From NCBI RefSeq assembly GCF_003298775.1, contig NZ_QNTQ01000016.1, positions 38,619 to 102,618 of the forward strand: DNA of 64,000 nt. Reading direction: 5' to 3'. Under the pieces are notes generated by a model. The model was not told where the DNA came from and ran no database searches. It saw nothing but the letters and a program-made list of their open reading frames with translations. A program made the translations under genes and the position numbers. How positions within the stretch are numbered: the stretch's first letter is position 1; the number at the start of each line of letters is the position of its first letter. This document shows positions 50,452-59,157 of this stretch, one piece after another. This DNA comes from Rhodosalinus halophilus. GTDB taxonomy: Bacteria > Pseudomonadota > Alphaproteobacteria > Rhodobacterales > Rhodobacteraceae.

Positions 50452-52869
50452 TCACATGCCCCTCCGCCCGAGCGACACGGCGCGGGCAATGTCCGCCGCA
50501 ACCTGAGTGCGGGACTGCCGGAAACTCTCGGCGTCGCGGGCCATGATGGTGACGTTGACCCCGCCGCCCGCGCCGTAGCCCTGCGCCTCACGCCGCGACA
50601 GCACCCGCTCGCCGCGTTGCAGGATCGCGGGCACCTCGTCGTGGCGAAGCCCGGCCATCCCGCCGGAATGCATCCGGGGCGCGGCGGCGAAGGCCATGGC
50701 CGGGACCAGGCGTGAGGGCCCCGCGGACCCCACCATCCCGCCCGCATGCAGGACGTTGGCGAAGACGCCGCCCGCCCCGGAGAACACGCCGGAGAGCGCA
50801 TTGGCGATCGGCCCGAGGATGAACCGCCGCGCCGCGAGCTGGGCGAGATCGGCCAGCAGCGAGGTGACCAGGTCGCGGAAGTTCAGCTTGCCGGTCTTCA
50901 CGAACTGGCCCACCGCGTTCTCGGCCGACTGGAAGGCGCCGACGAGGCTCTGGCCGATGTCGCCGCCGATGTCGCGGGCCTTGCTGGCATAGTCCGAGAG
51001 CGCAGACGTGACCGCCTGCCAGCCGGTGACGGCAGCTTCGGTGGCGGGCTCCGCTGCCGCAGCCGCAGCCCCTGCAGCCGCACCGGCTCCCGCGGCGGCA
51101 CGTCCGGCATCGCCGAGCGCCGTCTCCAGCCGCTCGGCCGCACCCGTGGCCTCGGTCAGCGCGTCCGCGCTCGCCTCGTCGGTGCCGCGCACGGCATCGC
51201 GCAGCGCCTGCCAGCTTTCGAGGGGCGCGCGGGCCCCCTCGGCCAGATCGCGCGCGGCGCCCCGGTAGACATTCGCGGACTCGAGCGCGCGGTTCGCCGC
51301 ATCGGTCAGACCAAGGTCGGGCGCGGTGAGCGGGTTGTCCTCGAAGGCCCGGTCGAACGCCGCCTGCGCTGCCGTGGTGGCGGCACTGGCTGCGCCTTCG
51401 AAGCGGTTCTCGATCTCGCCGAGGTCGAGATCGGGCACCAGCGAGATGCGGCGCTCCGACCCGAGCGCTTCGAGCCCCTGGTTGATGCCGCCGATGAAGC
51501 CGTTGATGCGGGAGACCACGCCGTTCAGCATCGCCTCGACGCCGTCGACCAGGCTGTTCGCCGCCTGGAACGCGAGATCGCCGATGGCGGCGGGCAGCAG
51601 ACCCCAAATCGCCTTGATCACCTCGTAGGCGCCTTCGAAGGTGTTCGCCGCGGTGTTCCCGAAGGCAACGACGCTCTCGATGGCGCTCTGCATTCCTGAG
51701 GCGGCATCGGCCTTCAGGTCGAAGAACATCGCCGTGGCAGCCGCGCCCGCCGCAGCCGCGCCCATCCTGATCCGCTCCCAGACCTCGACCGCCAGGTCCT
51801 TCAGGAGCGACATCGCCTCGCCAAAGCCGCCCGCGCCGGACACGAGCCGGGTGAACTGGTAGACGAGCTCGCCCGCGCCGACGATCAGCGCGCCGACGCC
51901 GGTGCGGATCAGCGCGCCGCGCAGGAGGACCAGCGCCGTGGCGAGGCCGCGGACGGAGAGCGCGGCGGCGGCCATTCCGGCGACCCATCGGCCCGCGAGG
52001 AAGGCGGCGAAGGTGGTGGCGTAAGTGGTCAGGCGGCCGATGTTGTCGAAGAGACCGCGGATCGCGATGCCGAGCGGCCCGGTGCGGCTGGCGACAGCAG
52101 CCATGGCGTTCGCGACGGCTTCCAGTGCCGGGGCTGCGGCGACGGCCAGCTGGTTGGAGAGCCCGCGCCAGATCAGTCCGAGCCGGGAGATCGCATCGTT
52201 CGTCCGCTCGATCTGGTCGGCGTCCTGCTCGGAGACCACGACACCGAAAGCAAGCACGTCCTCCGTCGCCTGGCGCAGCGTCGCAGTGTCGATCCGGCTC
52301 ATGGCGATGGAGCCTTCCTCGCCGAAGAGCTGGCCCGCTACTGCAGCGCGTTCGGCGGCAGGCACAAAGCTCTCGATTGCGGCGTTGATCGCGCCGACGC
52401 GCTGGTCCAGCTGCAGGGAAATTAGCTCGTTGGCGGAAAGCCCCAGCCGGTCCAGCGCATCGGCCGCGGGACCGGTCCCGGCGGCCGCCTGGCTGAGACG
52501 GCGCGTCAGATCCTTCGTCGCCTGCTCGATGCCGGACATCGACACGCCCGCGAGCTCGCCTGCGCGCTCCAGCGTCTGGATCGAGGCGACCGTGGTCCCG
52601 AGCGACTGCGCCAGCTTCGCCTGCGCATCCACCGTCTGCAGACCGGACCGGATCATCGCCACGCCAGCGGCGGCTGCAGCCGCCACGGCGGCGGCCGCCG
52701 CGACCCGCACCCGCCGCGAGAAGGCCGCGAGCCGGGCGTTCGCCGCTTCCATCTCCCGGCTGAGCCGTCCGAAGCCGCGCGATCCGGCCTCGCCGACGCC
52801 TTCCAGTTCGGCGCGCACTTGTCGGCCGCCGACCGCGGCGAGGCGGACGGACACACGCTTTTCAGCCAT
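50452..52869 (-). CDS. Phage tail tape measure protein
   Basis: 805 residues, largely helical and Ala-rich, with hydrophobic stretches at about 55-75 and 260-330 and long coiled-coil regions (GVGEAGSRGFGRLSREMEAA, AAQAAFDRAFED). The N-terminal VRLAAVGGRQVRAELEGVG is typical of tape-measure proteins of this tail type. Its ATG overlaps the stop of the chaperone extension by 8 bp. Length predicts tail length. Confidence 0.88.
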   Translation of the reverse strand: MAEKRVSVRLAAVGGRQVRAELEGVGEAGSRGFGRLSREMEAANARLAAFSRRVRVAAAAAVAAAAAAGVAMIRSGLQTVDAQAKLAQSLGTTVASIQTLERAGELAGVSMSGIEQATKDLTRRLSQAAAGTGPAADALDRLGLSANELISLQLDQRVGAINAAIESFVPAAERAAVAGQLFGEEGSIAMSRIDTATLRQATEDVLAFGVVVSEQDADQIERTNDAISRLGLIWRGLSNQLAVAAAPALEAVANAMAAVASRTGPLGIAIRGLFDNIGRLTTYATTFAAFLAGRWVAGMAAAALSVRGLATALVLLRGALIRTGVGALIVGAGELVYQFTRLVSGAGGFGEAMSLLKDLAVEVWERIRMGAAAAGAAATAMFFDLKADAASGMQSAIESVVAFGNTAANTFEGAYEVIKAIWGLLPAAIGDLAFQAANSLVDGVEAMLNGVVSRINGFIGGINQGLEALGSERRISLVPDLDLGEIENRFEGAASAATTAAQAAFDRAFEDNPLTAPDLGLTDAANRALESANVYRGAARDLAEGARAPLESWQALRDAVRGTDEASADALTEATGAAERLETALGDAGRAAAGAGAAAGAAAAAAEPATEAAVTGWQAVTSALSDYASKARDIGGDIGQSLVGAFQSAENAVGQFVKTGKLNFRDLVTSLLADLAQLAARRFILGPIANALSGVFSGAGGVFANVLHAGGMVGSAGPSRLVPAMAFAAAPRMHSGGMAGLRHDEVPAILQRGERVLSRREAQGYGAGGGVNVTIMARDAESFRQSRTQVAADIARAVSLGRRGM

Positions 52870-53200
52870 CGGGGCGTTCCATCTGTTCGTTGAGCTTGGC
52901 CACCATCACCGCTTCGATGACCGGCAGCAGTTCGGCCATGGCGAGCGGCGGCACGCCGAGGGCGTCACCGAGCGCGAGCGCGGCCGACATGTCCCACCCG
53001 ATCACCGCGCCGGGCACCACGCGCAGCTGTCCGCCAAGGCGACCGACAAGGTCCCAGACCTGCCAGCCCTCTGGCGTTTCCGGACGGTTCAGCCGCGCCG
53101 GGCAGTCCGGGCAGGCTTGCTCGCGGCCCTCGTAGGGTGCGCAGGCTTGGCAGTAGCGCTCGCCCCCGCCGAAGGACCATTCGGCGAGAGCGCGGAGGCG
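52862..53200 (-). CDS. Tail chaperone T-extension reached by -1 frameshift (gpGT-like)
   Basis: This frame has no good start codon and is entered from the chaperone gene at 53200 by a -1 shift, adding 112 residues to give a product of about 227. The new part reads RLRALAEWSFGGGERYCQAC, then CPDCP: a CxxC-x9-CxxC zinc-ribbon-like motif, followed by GWQVWDLVGRLGGQLRVVPG and KLNEQMERPDG. In lambda the GT fusion recruits tail tube to the tape measure. Independent translation from an unseen start is the alternative. Confidence 0.75.
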   Translation of the reverse strand, partial: RLRALAEWSFGGGERYCQACAPYEGREQACPDCPARLNRPETPEGWQVWDLVGRLGGQLRVVPGAVIGWDMSAALALGDALGVPPLAMAELLPVIEAVMVAKLNEQMERPDG

Positions 53201-53544
53201 TTTTTTTCCTGTTCCAGCAGCAGGCCTTTCGAGACGTAGGTCAGCTGGAAAGCCTCGAAGATCGGCCAGACGTCGAGCAGCGCGTCGATGGCCGCGGGGC
53301 TCGGGTCGATGGGATTGCCGTCGGCGTCGCCGATGCCCTCCCACGCGAGCACCGCCCGCCGCGCCAGCGCTTTGGCGAAAGCGACGGCGCGCTCCTCGTC
53401 AGAGGCCTCCTCGGGAACGGCCTCGACGGCTGGGTCGCTGCGTGTCGCCACCATCAGCGCGGTCGTCAGTGGGCGAAGTTGCACGCGAACGCCAACGGCA
53501 AGGTCATGCCAGCGCGGGGCGTTGGTCAGGTCGAGCGTGAGCAT
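53089..53544 (-). CDS. Phage tail assembly chaperone (gpG-like)
   Basis: 151 residues. The N-terminal LTLDLTNAPRWHDLAVGVRV and a helical core (AVAFAKALARRAVLAWEGIG) are followed in frame by an Ala/Pro/Lys-rich tail. ATG 53544 overlaps the tail-tube stop as TGATG. It coats the tape-measure protein during tail assembly. A slippery site at 53200-53206 allows a minority of ribosomes to shift into the T-extension, as in lambda G/GT. Confidence 0.83.
   Translation of the reverse strand: MLTLDLTNAPRWHDLAVGVRVQLRPLTTALMVATRSDPAVEAVPEEASDEERAVAFAKALARRAVLAWEGIGDADGNPIDPSPAAIDALLDVWPIFEAFQLTYVSKGLLLEQEKNASALSPNGPSAGASATAKPAHPTRAASKPARTARRG
53200..53206 (-). other. Programmed -1 frameshift site A AAA AAC
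   Basis: On the minus strand the zero-frame codons are GAA AAA AAC (53208-53200), giving the canonical heptamer A_AAA_AAC. A -1 slip leads into the open frame that continues to 52862. It lies between tail tube and tape measure, exactly where this recoding occurs in lambda-like phages. Confidence 0.85.
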
Positions 53545-54485
53545 CAATACGTCTCCACGTCATTCACGAGGGTGGCGGTGCACATCCGGCCGACCACGCT
53601 GTCGCGCGCCGCCTGCCAGTCGAAGGTGGCCTGCACGCCCTGCGGCCCGGAAATCTCGATCCGCGGGCGCGGCAGGTAGACGGCGTGCACGGTGAAGGTG
53701 AAGCTCTCGCCCGAGGGCAGGACGTAGGCAAACTCCATCTCGCAGGCCTCGCCGTTGATCGCCTGCGTCACCAGAGTCTGGTCGGCGAAGCGCACCTCGA
53801 TCCGGCCGGTCAGCGCCGCGATGCTTGGGTCGGCGCCGTCAATGCGGCCGTCGTTGCGGATCGTCTCGATCCGGTCGAGGTTGTTGGCATAGGTGATCTC
53901 GGCCGAGACCACGTTGCCGAGGGCGGTGCCGTTGCGGGTGATCGCCGCGTTGAAATGGCCGAAGCGCTTCAGATCCAGAGCGGCGGGTGTCCCCGCGCTG
54001 GTCGTGGTCCCGACCGTCTCGCCCTTCGCCACCAGCCGCGCGGTTGCCGTGAGCAGTCCCGAGCGCTGCATCTGCCAGGTGATCTGGTCGAGCACGCAGC
54101 CCGAGTACATCGCATAGCGCGGCACCTCGGGCATGCCGGTCTCGATCGACATGCTGGGCAGTGTCCAGGACCCTGACTGGAACTCGTGGGTGTAAGGCGC
54201 TTCCGCACCCGTGGTCGTCGGGGTGCCGAAGGCCGCCTTCAGCCAGAAGCCGAAGGCCTCGGCGTCCAGCGGCACAACGACATCGCCGTCGGCCGTCACC
54301 GCGTCCTTGATCGGCGCCAGCGGATCGCGGCCGTAGCCGAGAAGCTCGGAGTTCAGCAACGGCTGCTCGGCGCCGAGCGAGGTGCTGGCGAAAGGCATCC
54401 GGGTGAAGCCGCTTGCGGGCGGCGTACCATAGGTCGTCTCGAACGCAAGCGCCATCAGCGCCCGCGCCCCCTGGGCTCGTGCCAT
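53544..54485 (-). CDS. Phage tail tube protein
   Basis: 313 residues, beta-rich, with LMALAFETTYGTPPASGFTR at 10-29 and a middle LKRFGHFNAAITRNGTALGN typical of tail-tube proteins of HK97/GTA-like siphophages. It stacks in hexameric rings to form the DNA conduit. It is followed by the chaperone with a TGATG overlap and preceded by the tail-terminator-like gene. Confidence 0.85.
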   Translation of the reverse strand: MARAQGARALMALAFETTYGTPPASGFTRMPFASTSLGAEQPLLNSELLGYGRDPLAPIKDAVTADGDVVVPLDAEAFGFWLKAAFGTPTTTGAEAPYTHEFQSGSWTLPSMSIETGMPEVPRYAMYSGCVLDQITWQMQRSGLLTATARLVAKGETVGTTTSAGTPAALDLKRFGHFNAAITRNGTALGNVVSAEITYANNLDRIETIRNDGRIDGADPSIAALTGRIEVRFADQTLVTQAINGEACEMEFAYVLPSGESFTFTVHAVYLPRPRIEISGPQGVQATFDWQAARDSVVGRMCTATLVNDVETY

Positions 54486-54509
54486 GTTCGTCTCCTGTGG
54501 TCGGTTGGG

Positions 54510-54929
54510 TCAGGCCAGCGGGTCGGCCGTTGAATAATGCAGCACGACCGCGATCACGGCGGCCTTCAGGCTGGCCGCGCCCTCGACCGGCAGATCGACC
54601 GGGCGCGGCGCTTCGGCCTCGACCCAGTCGCAGAGCCCGCCCAGCGTGCGGTCGACGGCGAGCGCCGAGCCGATGCTGGCGCAGAGGGTATCAAAGGTGG
54701 CGTCGCGGTCATTGCCCTGCACGACAGCCTCGATCTCGGCGCGGTGCTGGTAGTGGTAGCGCAGCGGCGAGAGCGTCACCCCGGGCTCTCCTGGCTCGCC
54801 ATCCCGCAGGATCAACAGGCCATCGGCCGGCACGCGCTCGGGCAGCACCTCGCCGCGGATGGCCCTGGGAACATGCGATTGCAACGCGGACACTACCGCT
54901 TGCAGTATCGTCTCGCGTTTTGTGGGCAT
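54510..54929 (-). CDS. Phage tail terminator/completion-like protein
   Basis: 139 residues from ATG 54929. KRETILQAVVSALQSHVPRA (4-23), LSPLRYHYQHRAEIEAVVQG and DTLCASIGSALAVDRTLGGL fit the head-tail completion proteins that sit just before tail-tube genes (sometimes mislabelled as acyl-CoA transferases). A longer frame to 55034 runs into the inserted gene and is rejected. The insertion starts about 50 bp upstream. Confidence 0.75.
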   Translation of the reverse strand: MPTKRETILQAVVSALQSHVPRAIRGEVLPERVPADGLLILRDGEPGEPGVTLSPLRYHYQHRAEIEAVVQGNDRDATFDTLCASIGSALAVDRTLGGLCDWVEAEAPRPVDLPVEGAASLKAAVIAVVLHYSTADPLA

Positions 54930-54981
54930 GGTTTCATGGAGAGCTGGCGTTCCAGGATAGATCCGCAGAAGGAGATCAAGA

Positions 54982-55677
54982 TTGTATGTGGCGTATTTCG
55001 ACGAAGTGAAAGCAATGCCGCAGCATGGGCGCACTCACTATCTCGTCGGAGGGTTGGCTGTCCCCATGGAGAAGATTGGCGGTCTTGAGCAGGCGGTCAC
55101 TTCCCTGTCTGAAGAGGTGTTTGGAACTACCGATCTGACCGTCGATTCCGAGTTCCATGCTAGCTATTGCTACTTTGGAAAAGGCAACTTCAAGGGCCGG
55201 CCACCCGAGGAACGAATTGAGATAATTGCTCGCCTGGCGCGGCTCATAGGTGAAGCGGAGGTCGTGAAGCGCGTGTACTCAGCCATTCAACAGCCAAAGC
55301 TCTATAACGAAGAGCAAGCAGCTGAATTTGCGTTCGCGCACTTTGTGGAGCGCATGGAGCTTGCGATACCTCGCTCCGAACCCTGTATTCTCATTGGCGA
55401 TCTCGATGACGATTAGGCCACCAACATGGTCAAAGACTTCTCTCGATTTCGACAACGCGGCACGCCATGGGCCTATGGCATTGAATTGAGAAGCGTGGTC
55501 GACAGTGTTCACTTTTGTCGCTCTCACCATTCGCGGCTGCTGCAGCTTGCAGACATCTACATGTTCATCGTTTCAGGATGGTATGGCGGTCGGAAGGGCT
55601 GGATGAAGGAGGCGCTTGGCAAGGCACTCGACGGCATCGAACTATACGCGCACCGCTATAAGGAGTGGCCGAAATAG
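54982..55677 (+). pseudogene. DUF3800 protein gene interrupted by an in-frame amber codon
   Basis: Starting at TTG 54982 (GGAG seven bases upstream), the frame reads YVAYFDEVKAMPQHGRTHYL and reaches IGDLDDD followed by TAG at 55414-55416, then continues in the same frame with ATNMVKDFSRFRQRGTPWAY, LRSVVDSVHFCRSHHSRLLQ and LADIYMF to 55677 (231 codons). The two halves together match a DUF3800 nuclease-like protein, and the second half keeps the conserved HSRLLQLAD block. It is oppositely oriented to the phage genes and more AT-rich, hence an inserted cargo gene, now broken by one nonsense codon. Confidence 0.78.
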
Positions 55678-55716
55678 AGCTGGATCCGGTGACTTCAGCC
55701 AATACCAGACCGTGGC

Positions 55717-56346
55717 TTACAAACGCTTCTCCACCCAGTTCGCCACGATCAACCCCGGCACGCTGTCGAGCGCCCGCTCAGCGTCCCGGTCCAGATCCAG
55801 CCGCTTCGGCAGTTTGACCTGCGGGACGAGCAGGAAGATCGGCACCGTCGTGCGCCCGCGGCCGGTCTTCGAGCGTGACGCGACGCCGAGCCCTCGGCTG
55901 TTCAGCCGTCCTTCCGCCACCAGCAGGCTGGGGCCCGTGCGGCGGTAGACGAAGCGCAGCCGCAAACCGCGTCGCCGCTCCCATTCGCCGGGGGTGATCT
56001 TGCCGCCGCGGAGGCCACGGCCGGCGGCTTCGGTCGGGATCGCCAACCAGAACCCGTCTTTCGAGCGGATCAGCGGGCCGGTGTTGTGGGCGCCGACGAT
56101 GACCGGAGCCTTGGACCAGACGAGCGCCGCGGCGTTCAGGCTTTCGCCGGACTTGGGGTAGGTCTGGCTCCGGATCGAGTTGGCGAGCCGACGGCCGAGC
56201 CCCGCGCCGGTGATCTGGCCGCGCCAGGCGGTCTTGAGCCCGGTCCCGGCCTCGCGCATAGCGGCGGTGACGGCTTTCTCCCCGGCTTTCACCTCTGCCG
56301 CCATGGCGGCGACGAGATCGGGCGTGATGTCGAGCTTGAGTTTCAT
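55717..56346 (-). CDS. Phage neck/tail protein, DUF6441-like
   Basis: 209 residues. LKLDITPDLVAAMAAEVKAG (3-22) is a helical start, followed by GLKTAWRGQITGAGLGRRLA and a basic middle (WERRRGLRLRFVYRRTGPSL). Position between a joining protein and the tail terminator, with length and pattern, fits DUF6441 minor tail or neck proteins. A role in head-tail connection is inferred. Confidence 0.72.
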   Translation of the reverse strand: MKLKLDITPDLVAAMAAEVKAGEKAVTAAMREAGTGLKTAWRGQITGAGLGRRLANSIRSQTYPKSGESLNAAALVWSKAPVIVGAHNTGPLIRSKDGFWLAIPTEAAGRGLRGGKITPGEWERRRGLRLRFVYRRTGPSLLVAEGRLNSRGLGVASRSKTGRGRTTVPIFLLVPQVKLPKRLDLDRDAERALDSVPGLIVANWVEKRL

Positions 56347-56351
56347 CGCGG

Positions 56352-56663
56352 TCAGGCCGGACGCAGGTCTACTGTCCAGACGAGGCGCTCGCGGTCGCGG
56401 ACAGGCTCGCCCTGGATGAGGAAGGCCTCGCCGTCGATCTCGACGCGGTCGCCGGGCCGCGGGTTCGCCAACTCGGCGAGGCGCAGATCCAGCCGGGTGG
56501 TTTCCGACCAGATGCGCGCCTCGCCGAAGCTGGTGACATCGTCCGGCCGGCGCAGGATCGCGCGGACCAGTGACGGCGTGCCACCCTCGGCGGTGTAGAC
56601 GACGTCGCGCGCGAGATGCGCATCCGCGAAGAGCGCGTCGAGGGCGGCGGCGAAGGCGGTCAT
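56352..56663 (-). CDS. Head-tail joining protein
   Basis: 103 residues from ATG 56663, overlapping the DUF2190 stop by one base (TGATG). DALFADAHLARDVVYTAEGG (9-28) and the beta-rich FLIQGEPVRDRERLVWTVDL resemble the small head-tail joining/stopper proteins of lambda FII/HK97 gp7 size. It sits in the usual position between decoration and neck proteins. Assignment is by position and size. Confidence 0.7.
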   Translation of the reverse strand: MTAFAAALDALFADAHLARDVVYTAEGGTPSLVRAILRRPDDVTSFGEARIWSETTRLDLRLAELANPRPGDRVEIDGEAFLIQGEPVRDRERLVWTVDLRPA

Positions 56664-56998
56664 CAGAAGCTGCCGTTCAGGCGCACCCGGCCGATGGTGT
56701 CGCCCGCGCCGCTCGCCACCGCCTCGACGGCCACGCCGATGAGGGTGTTGTCGGTCGCGACCGTGGTGCAGCGCTTGTTGGTGTCGTCCCAGTAGACCTT
56801 GGCGCCGGCAGTCCAGGCCTGCGAGCCGATCTTGGTGAGGTCGAAGACGCCGGTGAGCGCGGCCTCTACGGCTGCGCCGCTTGCGGCATCGCCGGCGGCC
56901 ACGCCGAAGATGGAGCCCACGAGCAGCCCATCGCCGGAGGTCACGGCGTACGGCGCAGTAAGGGTGAGGGTGTTGCCGAGCTGGACGAAGTTCTTCAT
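56663..56998 (-). CDS. DUF2190 capsid decoration-like protein
   Basis: 111 residues. NFVQLGNTLTLTAPYAVTSG (3-22) and the end VEAVASGAGDTIGRVRLNG are the DUF2190 signature. It is all-beta, comparable to trimeric decoration proteins that stabilise the capsid. It lies directly downstream of the capsid gene. Confidence 0.87.
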   Translation of the reverse strand: MKNFVQLGNTLTLTAPYAVTSGDGLLVGSIFGVAAGDAASGAAVEAALTGVFDLTKIGSQAWTAGAKVYWDDTNKRCTTVATDNTLIGVAVEAVASGAGDTIGRVRLNGSF

Positions 56999-57083
56999 TG
57001 CGCATTCCTTTCGCGGAACGACGACGGGCGGCCCTTAAGGACTGCCCGTGCGTCAGGGATCAGGGTTCAGGGGGTGGCCCCGC

Positions 57084-59144
57084 TCACGCGCCGGGGTTCT
57101 TGTAGAGGCCGCGCCAGTCGATGGCCTTGGCTCCGAAGTCGAGGCGGCACTTGATCTCGACGCCGTCCACGTCGAAGCCGTTGCGCGTCTCGATGTAGGC
57201 GCCCTGCTGGCCCTCGAGATAGGCGTACTCGATGGTGTCGATCTGGTTCGGGCTCGCCGCCAGATACCAGGCCGTCTCGCTGGCCGCATCGAGCCGGGGC
57301 TCGGCGATGGGCGAGAGCGTGCGGATCGACTGCGGCACCACGTTGGCGCTCTGGGCGGGCACGAGGTTCTGGGCCACCAGCTGCTCGGCCTTCAGCTCGA
57401 GCGATGCCGGCACGATCAGGAAGGCGGGGCGGATGTTCAGCACCGTCTTCTTGTCGAGCCCGGTCTGCTTGCGCATCGCCGCCCGCGCGAGGCCCACGCT
57501 GTCCACCCCGAGCGCCGCGCCGCTGCTGGCGAGGTTCTTGTGCGTCGAATGGAAGAGTGCCGTGCCGTCTGCCATGGCCGGGTTCGACGTCACGATGTCC
57601 CAGACCACGTCCGACTCCAGCTGCGCGATGGAGTTGCCGTACATCGCCGGGATGCGCGTGAAGGCGTCGAGATCGTCGTTGATCAGCACCTGCCGGGTGA
57701 TGGCGACGACGCGGCCGTAGGTCTCGATGCGGTAGCTCTCCTTGCTCTCGCCGAGCGTGCCGCGCTTGAACTCGCCGCTCTCGCCGACCTTCAGAAGCTG
57801 CGGCGCCTCGCCCAGCTGGACGCGGTGCATCGCCTTGAAGTCGGTGGCGAGCACCTGGCGGCAGAAGAGCGGGAAGGTCCGCGGATAGGCCTCGTAGGCC
57901 TGGCGCAGCGTCTTGTTGGTGACGGCGGCGAGGATCTCGGGGAAGTCCGAGGTCGAGTGCAGCGCCCGCGTCGCCACCTCGTCGCGCGAGAGGCCGCGGG
58001 TGCTGGCGCCCGCCGTCTCGAGGCTTTCGCGGGCGAGCTCCATCAGCGTCATGCCGCGATACTCGCGCGCGGCGTCCTCCAGCGGGAAGAGCGTGGGGCT
58101 GTAGCGGTGCAGGAGCGCGTTCGAGATCGCCTCGCGCCGGGTGACCGTGGCGTCGCGCCCGCCGAGCGGGATCGAGACATGGGGGAAGGTCCGGGTCTCG
58201 TCGGCCTTCGCCGCGACCTGGTCGAGGATCAGCCGGCGGGCCTCGTCGATGGAGACGCCGCGCTTGATCAGATCGTCTGCGAAGCCGCGCTCCAGCTGCA
58301 GCTTGTCCGCGAGCCCATGGATCGTCGAGACGCGCTCCCGCTCCTGTGCGCGAGCCTCGCTCACCAGCAGGTCGGTGTCGATGCTGCTGGCCCGGCCCTC
58401 CGGTGCCGGGTCGGGCATCGGCTTCGCCTTGGGTTTGGTGTCCGCGGCGCGGGTCTGCGTGTCGGCAGCGCCGGTCTTGTCGTCGGTCATCTGGGTCTCC
58501 TCGGGCGCTGCCGTGGTGTTGCTCTGCTCGGCCGTCTCGGCCGCGGTCTGGGTCTTGTCCGTCATCGGGTTCTCTCCCTGGCTGGTGGGGGCGTCCCGGC
58601 GGTGGAGGACGCAGTCGTGATGTTCGCCCTTGGCGCGGAAGCCGGCGGCGGGATCGGCGCCCACGGGCACGGCGGAGATCTCGAACGGGGTCCAGTCCAC
58701 CGCCCGCCAGAGCTCGCGCTGGCCGTCCGGCTTGCTGATCTCGAAGCGGTGGACCTGGTAGCCGATGGAGACCGCGCGGATGTGCCCGGCCTCGATGTCG
58801 CGCCAGATGTCGCCCACCGCGTCGCGCTCGGATAGACGAATGCGGGCGATGCCTTGGCCGTTCTCGATCCGCGCCGAGCCCGGCACGACCGAGCCGATCA
58901 CCGCGTCGAGATCGTGCGCCTCGTGCACCTTCAGGAACGGCGCGCCCGCGTTCAGCCGCTCGAGCCGCACATGCTCGGGCGCCATGCTGAGCTCCTCGTC
59001 ATGCGGTTCGCCGAAGAGCGCGGCGCGCCGCACCCGGGCGCCGGTCGACCAGATCACCTCGACGCTGCGAGTCTCAGGGTCGATGCTGTTCGGTGCAAGC
59101 TCCGCCGACCGGCGGAACGCCGGCAGTTCGATCGTCTGCTCCAT
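57084..59144 (-). CDS. Fused prohead protease and major capsid protein
   Basis: 686 residues. Residues 1-190 resemble HK97-type prohead protease (U35/S78): His near 72-75 in KVHEAHDLDAVIG and Ser in IRAVSIGYQV. An Ala/Thr/Lys-rich linker (about 192-260, TDKTQTAAETAEQSNTTAAP) acts like a scaffold. Residues about 270-686 (ALHSTSDFPEILAAVTNKTL, FKRGTLGESKESYRIETYGR) are a Mu-type major capsid (MuF-like gpT) fold. Internal starts at 58565 and 58490 would produce capsid without protease. It forms the prohead shell and matures it. Confidence 0.85.
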   Translation of the reverse strand: MEQTIELPAFRRSAELAPNSIDPETRSVEVIWSTGARVRRAALFGEPHDEELSMAPEHVRLERLNAGAPFLKVHEAHDLDAVIGSVVPGSARIENGQGIARIRLSERDAVGDIWRDIEAGHIRAVSIGYQVHRFEISKPDGQRELWRAVDWTPFEISAVPVGADPAAGFRAKGEHHDCVLHRRDAPTSQGENPMTDKTQTAAETAEQSNTTAAPEETQMTDDKTGAADTQTRAADTKPKAKPMPDPAPEGRASSIDTDLLVSEARAQERERVSTIHGLADKLQLERGFADDLIKRGVSIDEARRLILDQVAAKADETRTFPHVSIPLGGRDATVTRREAISNALLHRYSPTLFPLEDAAREYRGMTLMELARESLETAGASTRGLSRDEVATRALHSTSDFPEILAAVTNKTLRQAYEAYPRTFPLFCRQVLATDFKAMHRVQLGEAPQLLKVGESGEFKRGTLGESKESYRIETYGRVVAITRQVLINDDLDAFTRIPAMYGNSIAQLESDVVWDIVTSNPAMADGTALFHSTHKNLASSGAALGVDSVGLARAAMRKQTGLDKKTVLNIRPAFLIVPASLELKAEQLVAQNLVPAQSANVVPQSIRTLSPIAEPRLDAASETAWYLAASPNQIDTIEYAYLEGQQGAYIETRNGFDVDGVEIKCRLDFGAKAIDWRGLYKNPGA
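58490..58578 (-). promoter_or_regulatory. Two internal translation starts within the protease-capsid gene
   Basis: ATG 58565 has GGGAG eight bases upstream (58574-58578), and ATG 58490 has GAGGAG six bases upstream (58497-58502). Both are in the capsid frame and both begin MTD. They would give a shorter scaffold-capsid chain of about 493 or 468 residues without the protease. Confidence 0.55.
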
Positions 59145-59157
59145 GTGTGGATCCTCG

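Noticed and set aside
53201..53207. The T-run as a Rho-independent terminator
   Set aside because: It lies inside coding sequence without a preceding stem on the transcribed strand; on the minus strand it is the A-rich slippery site.
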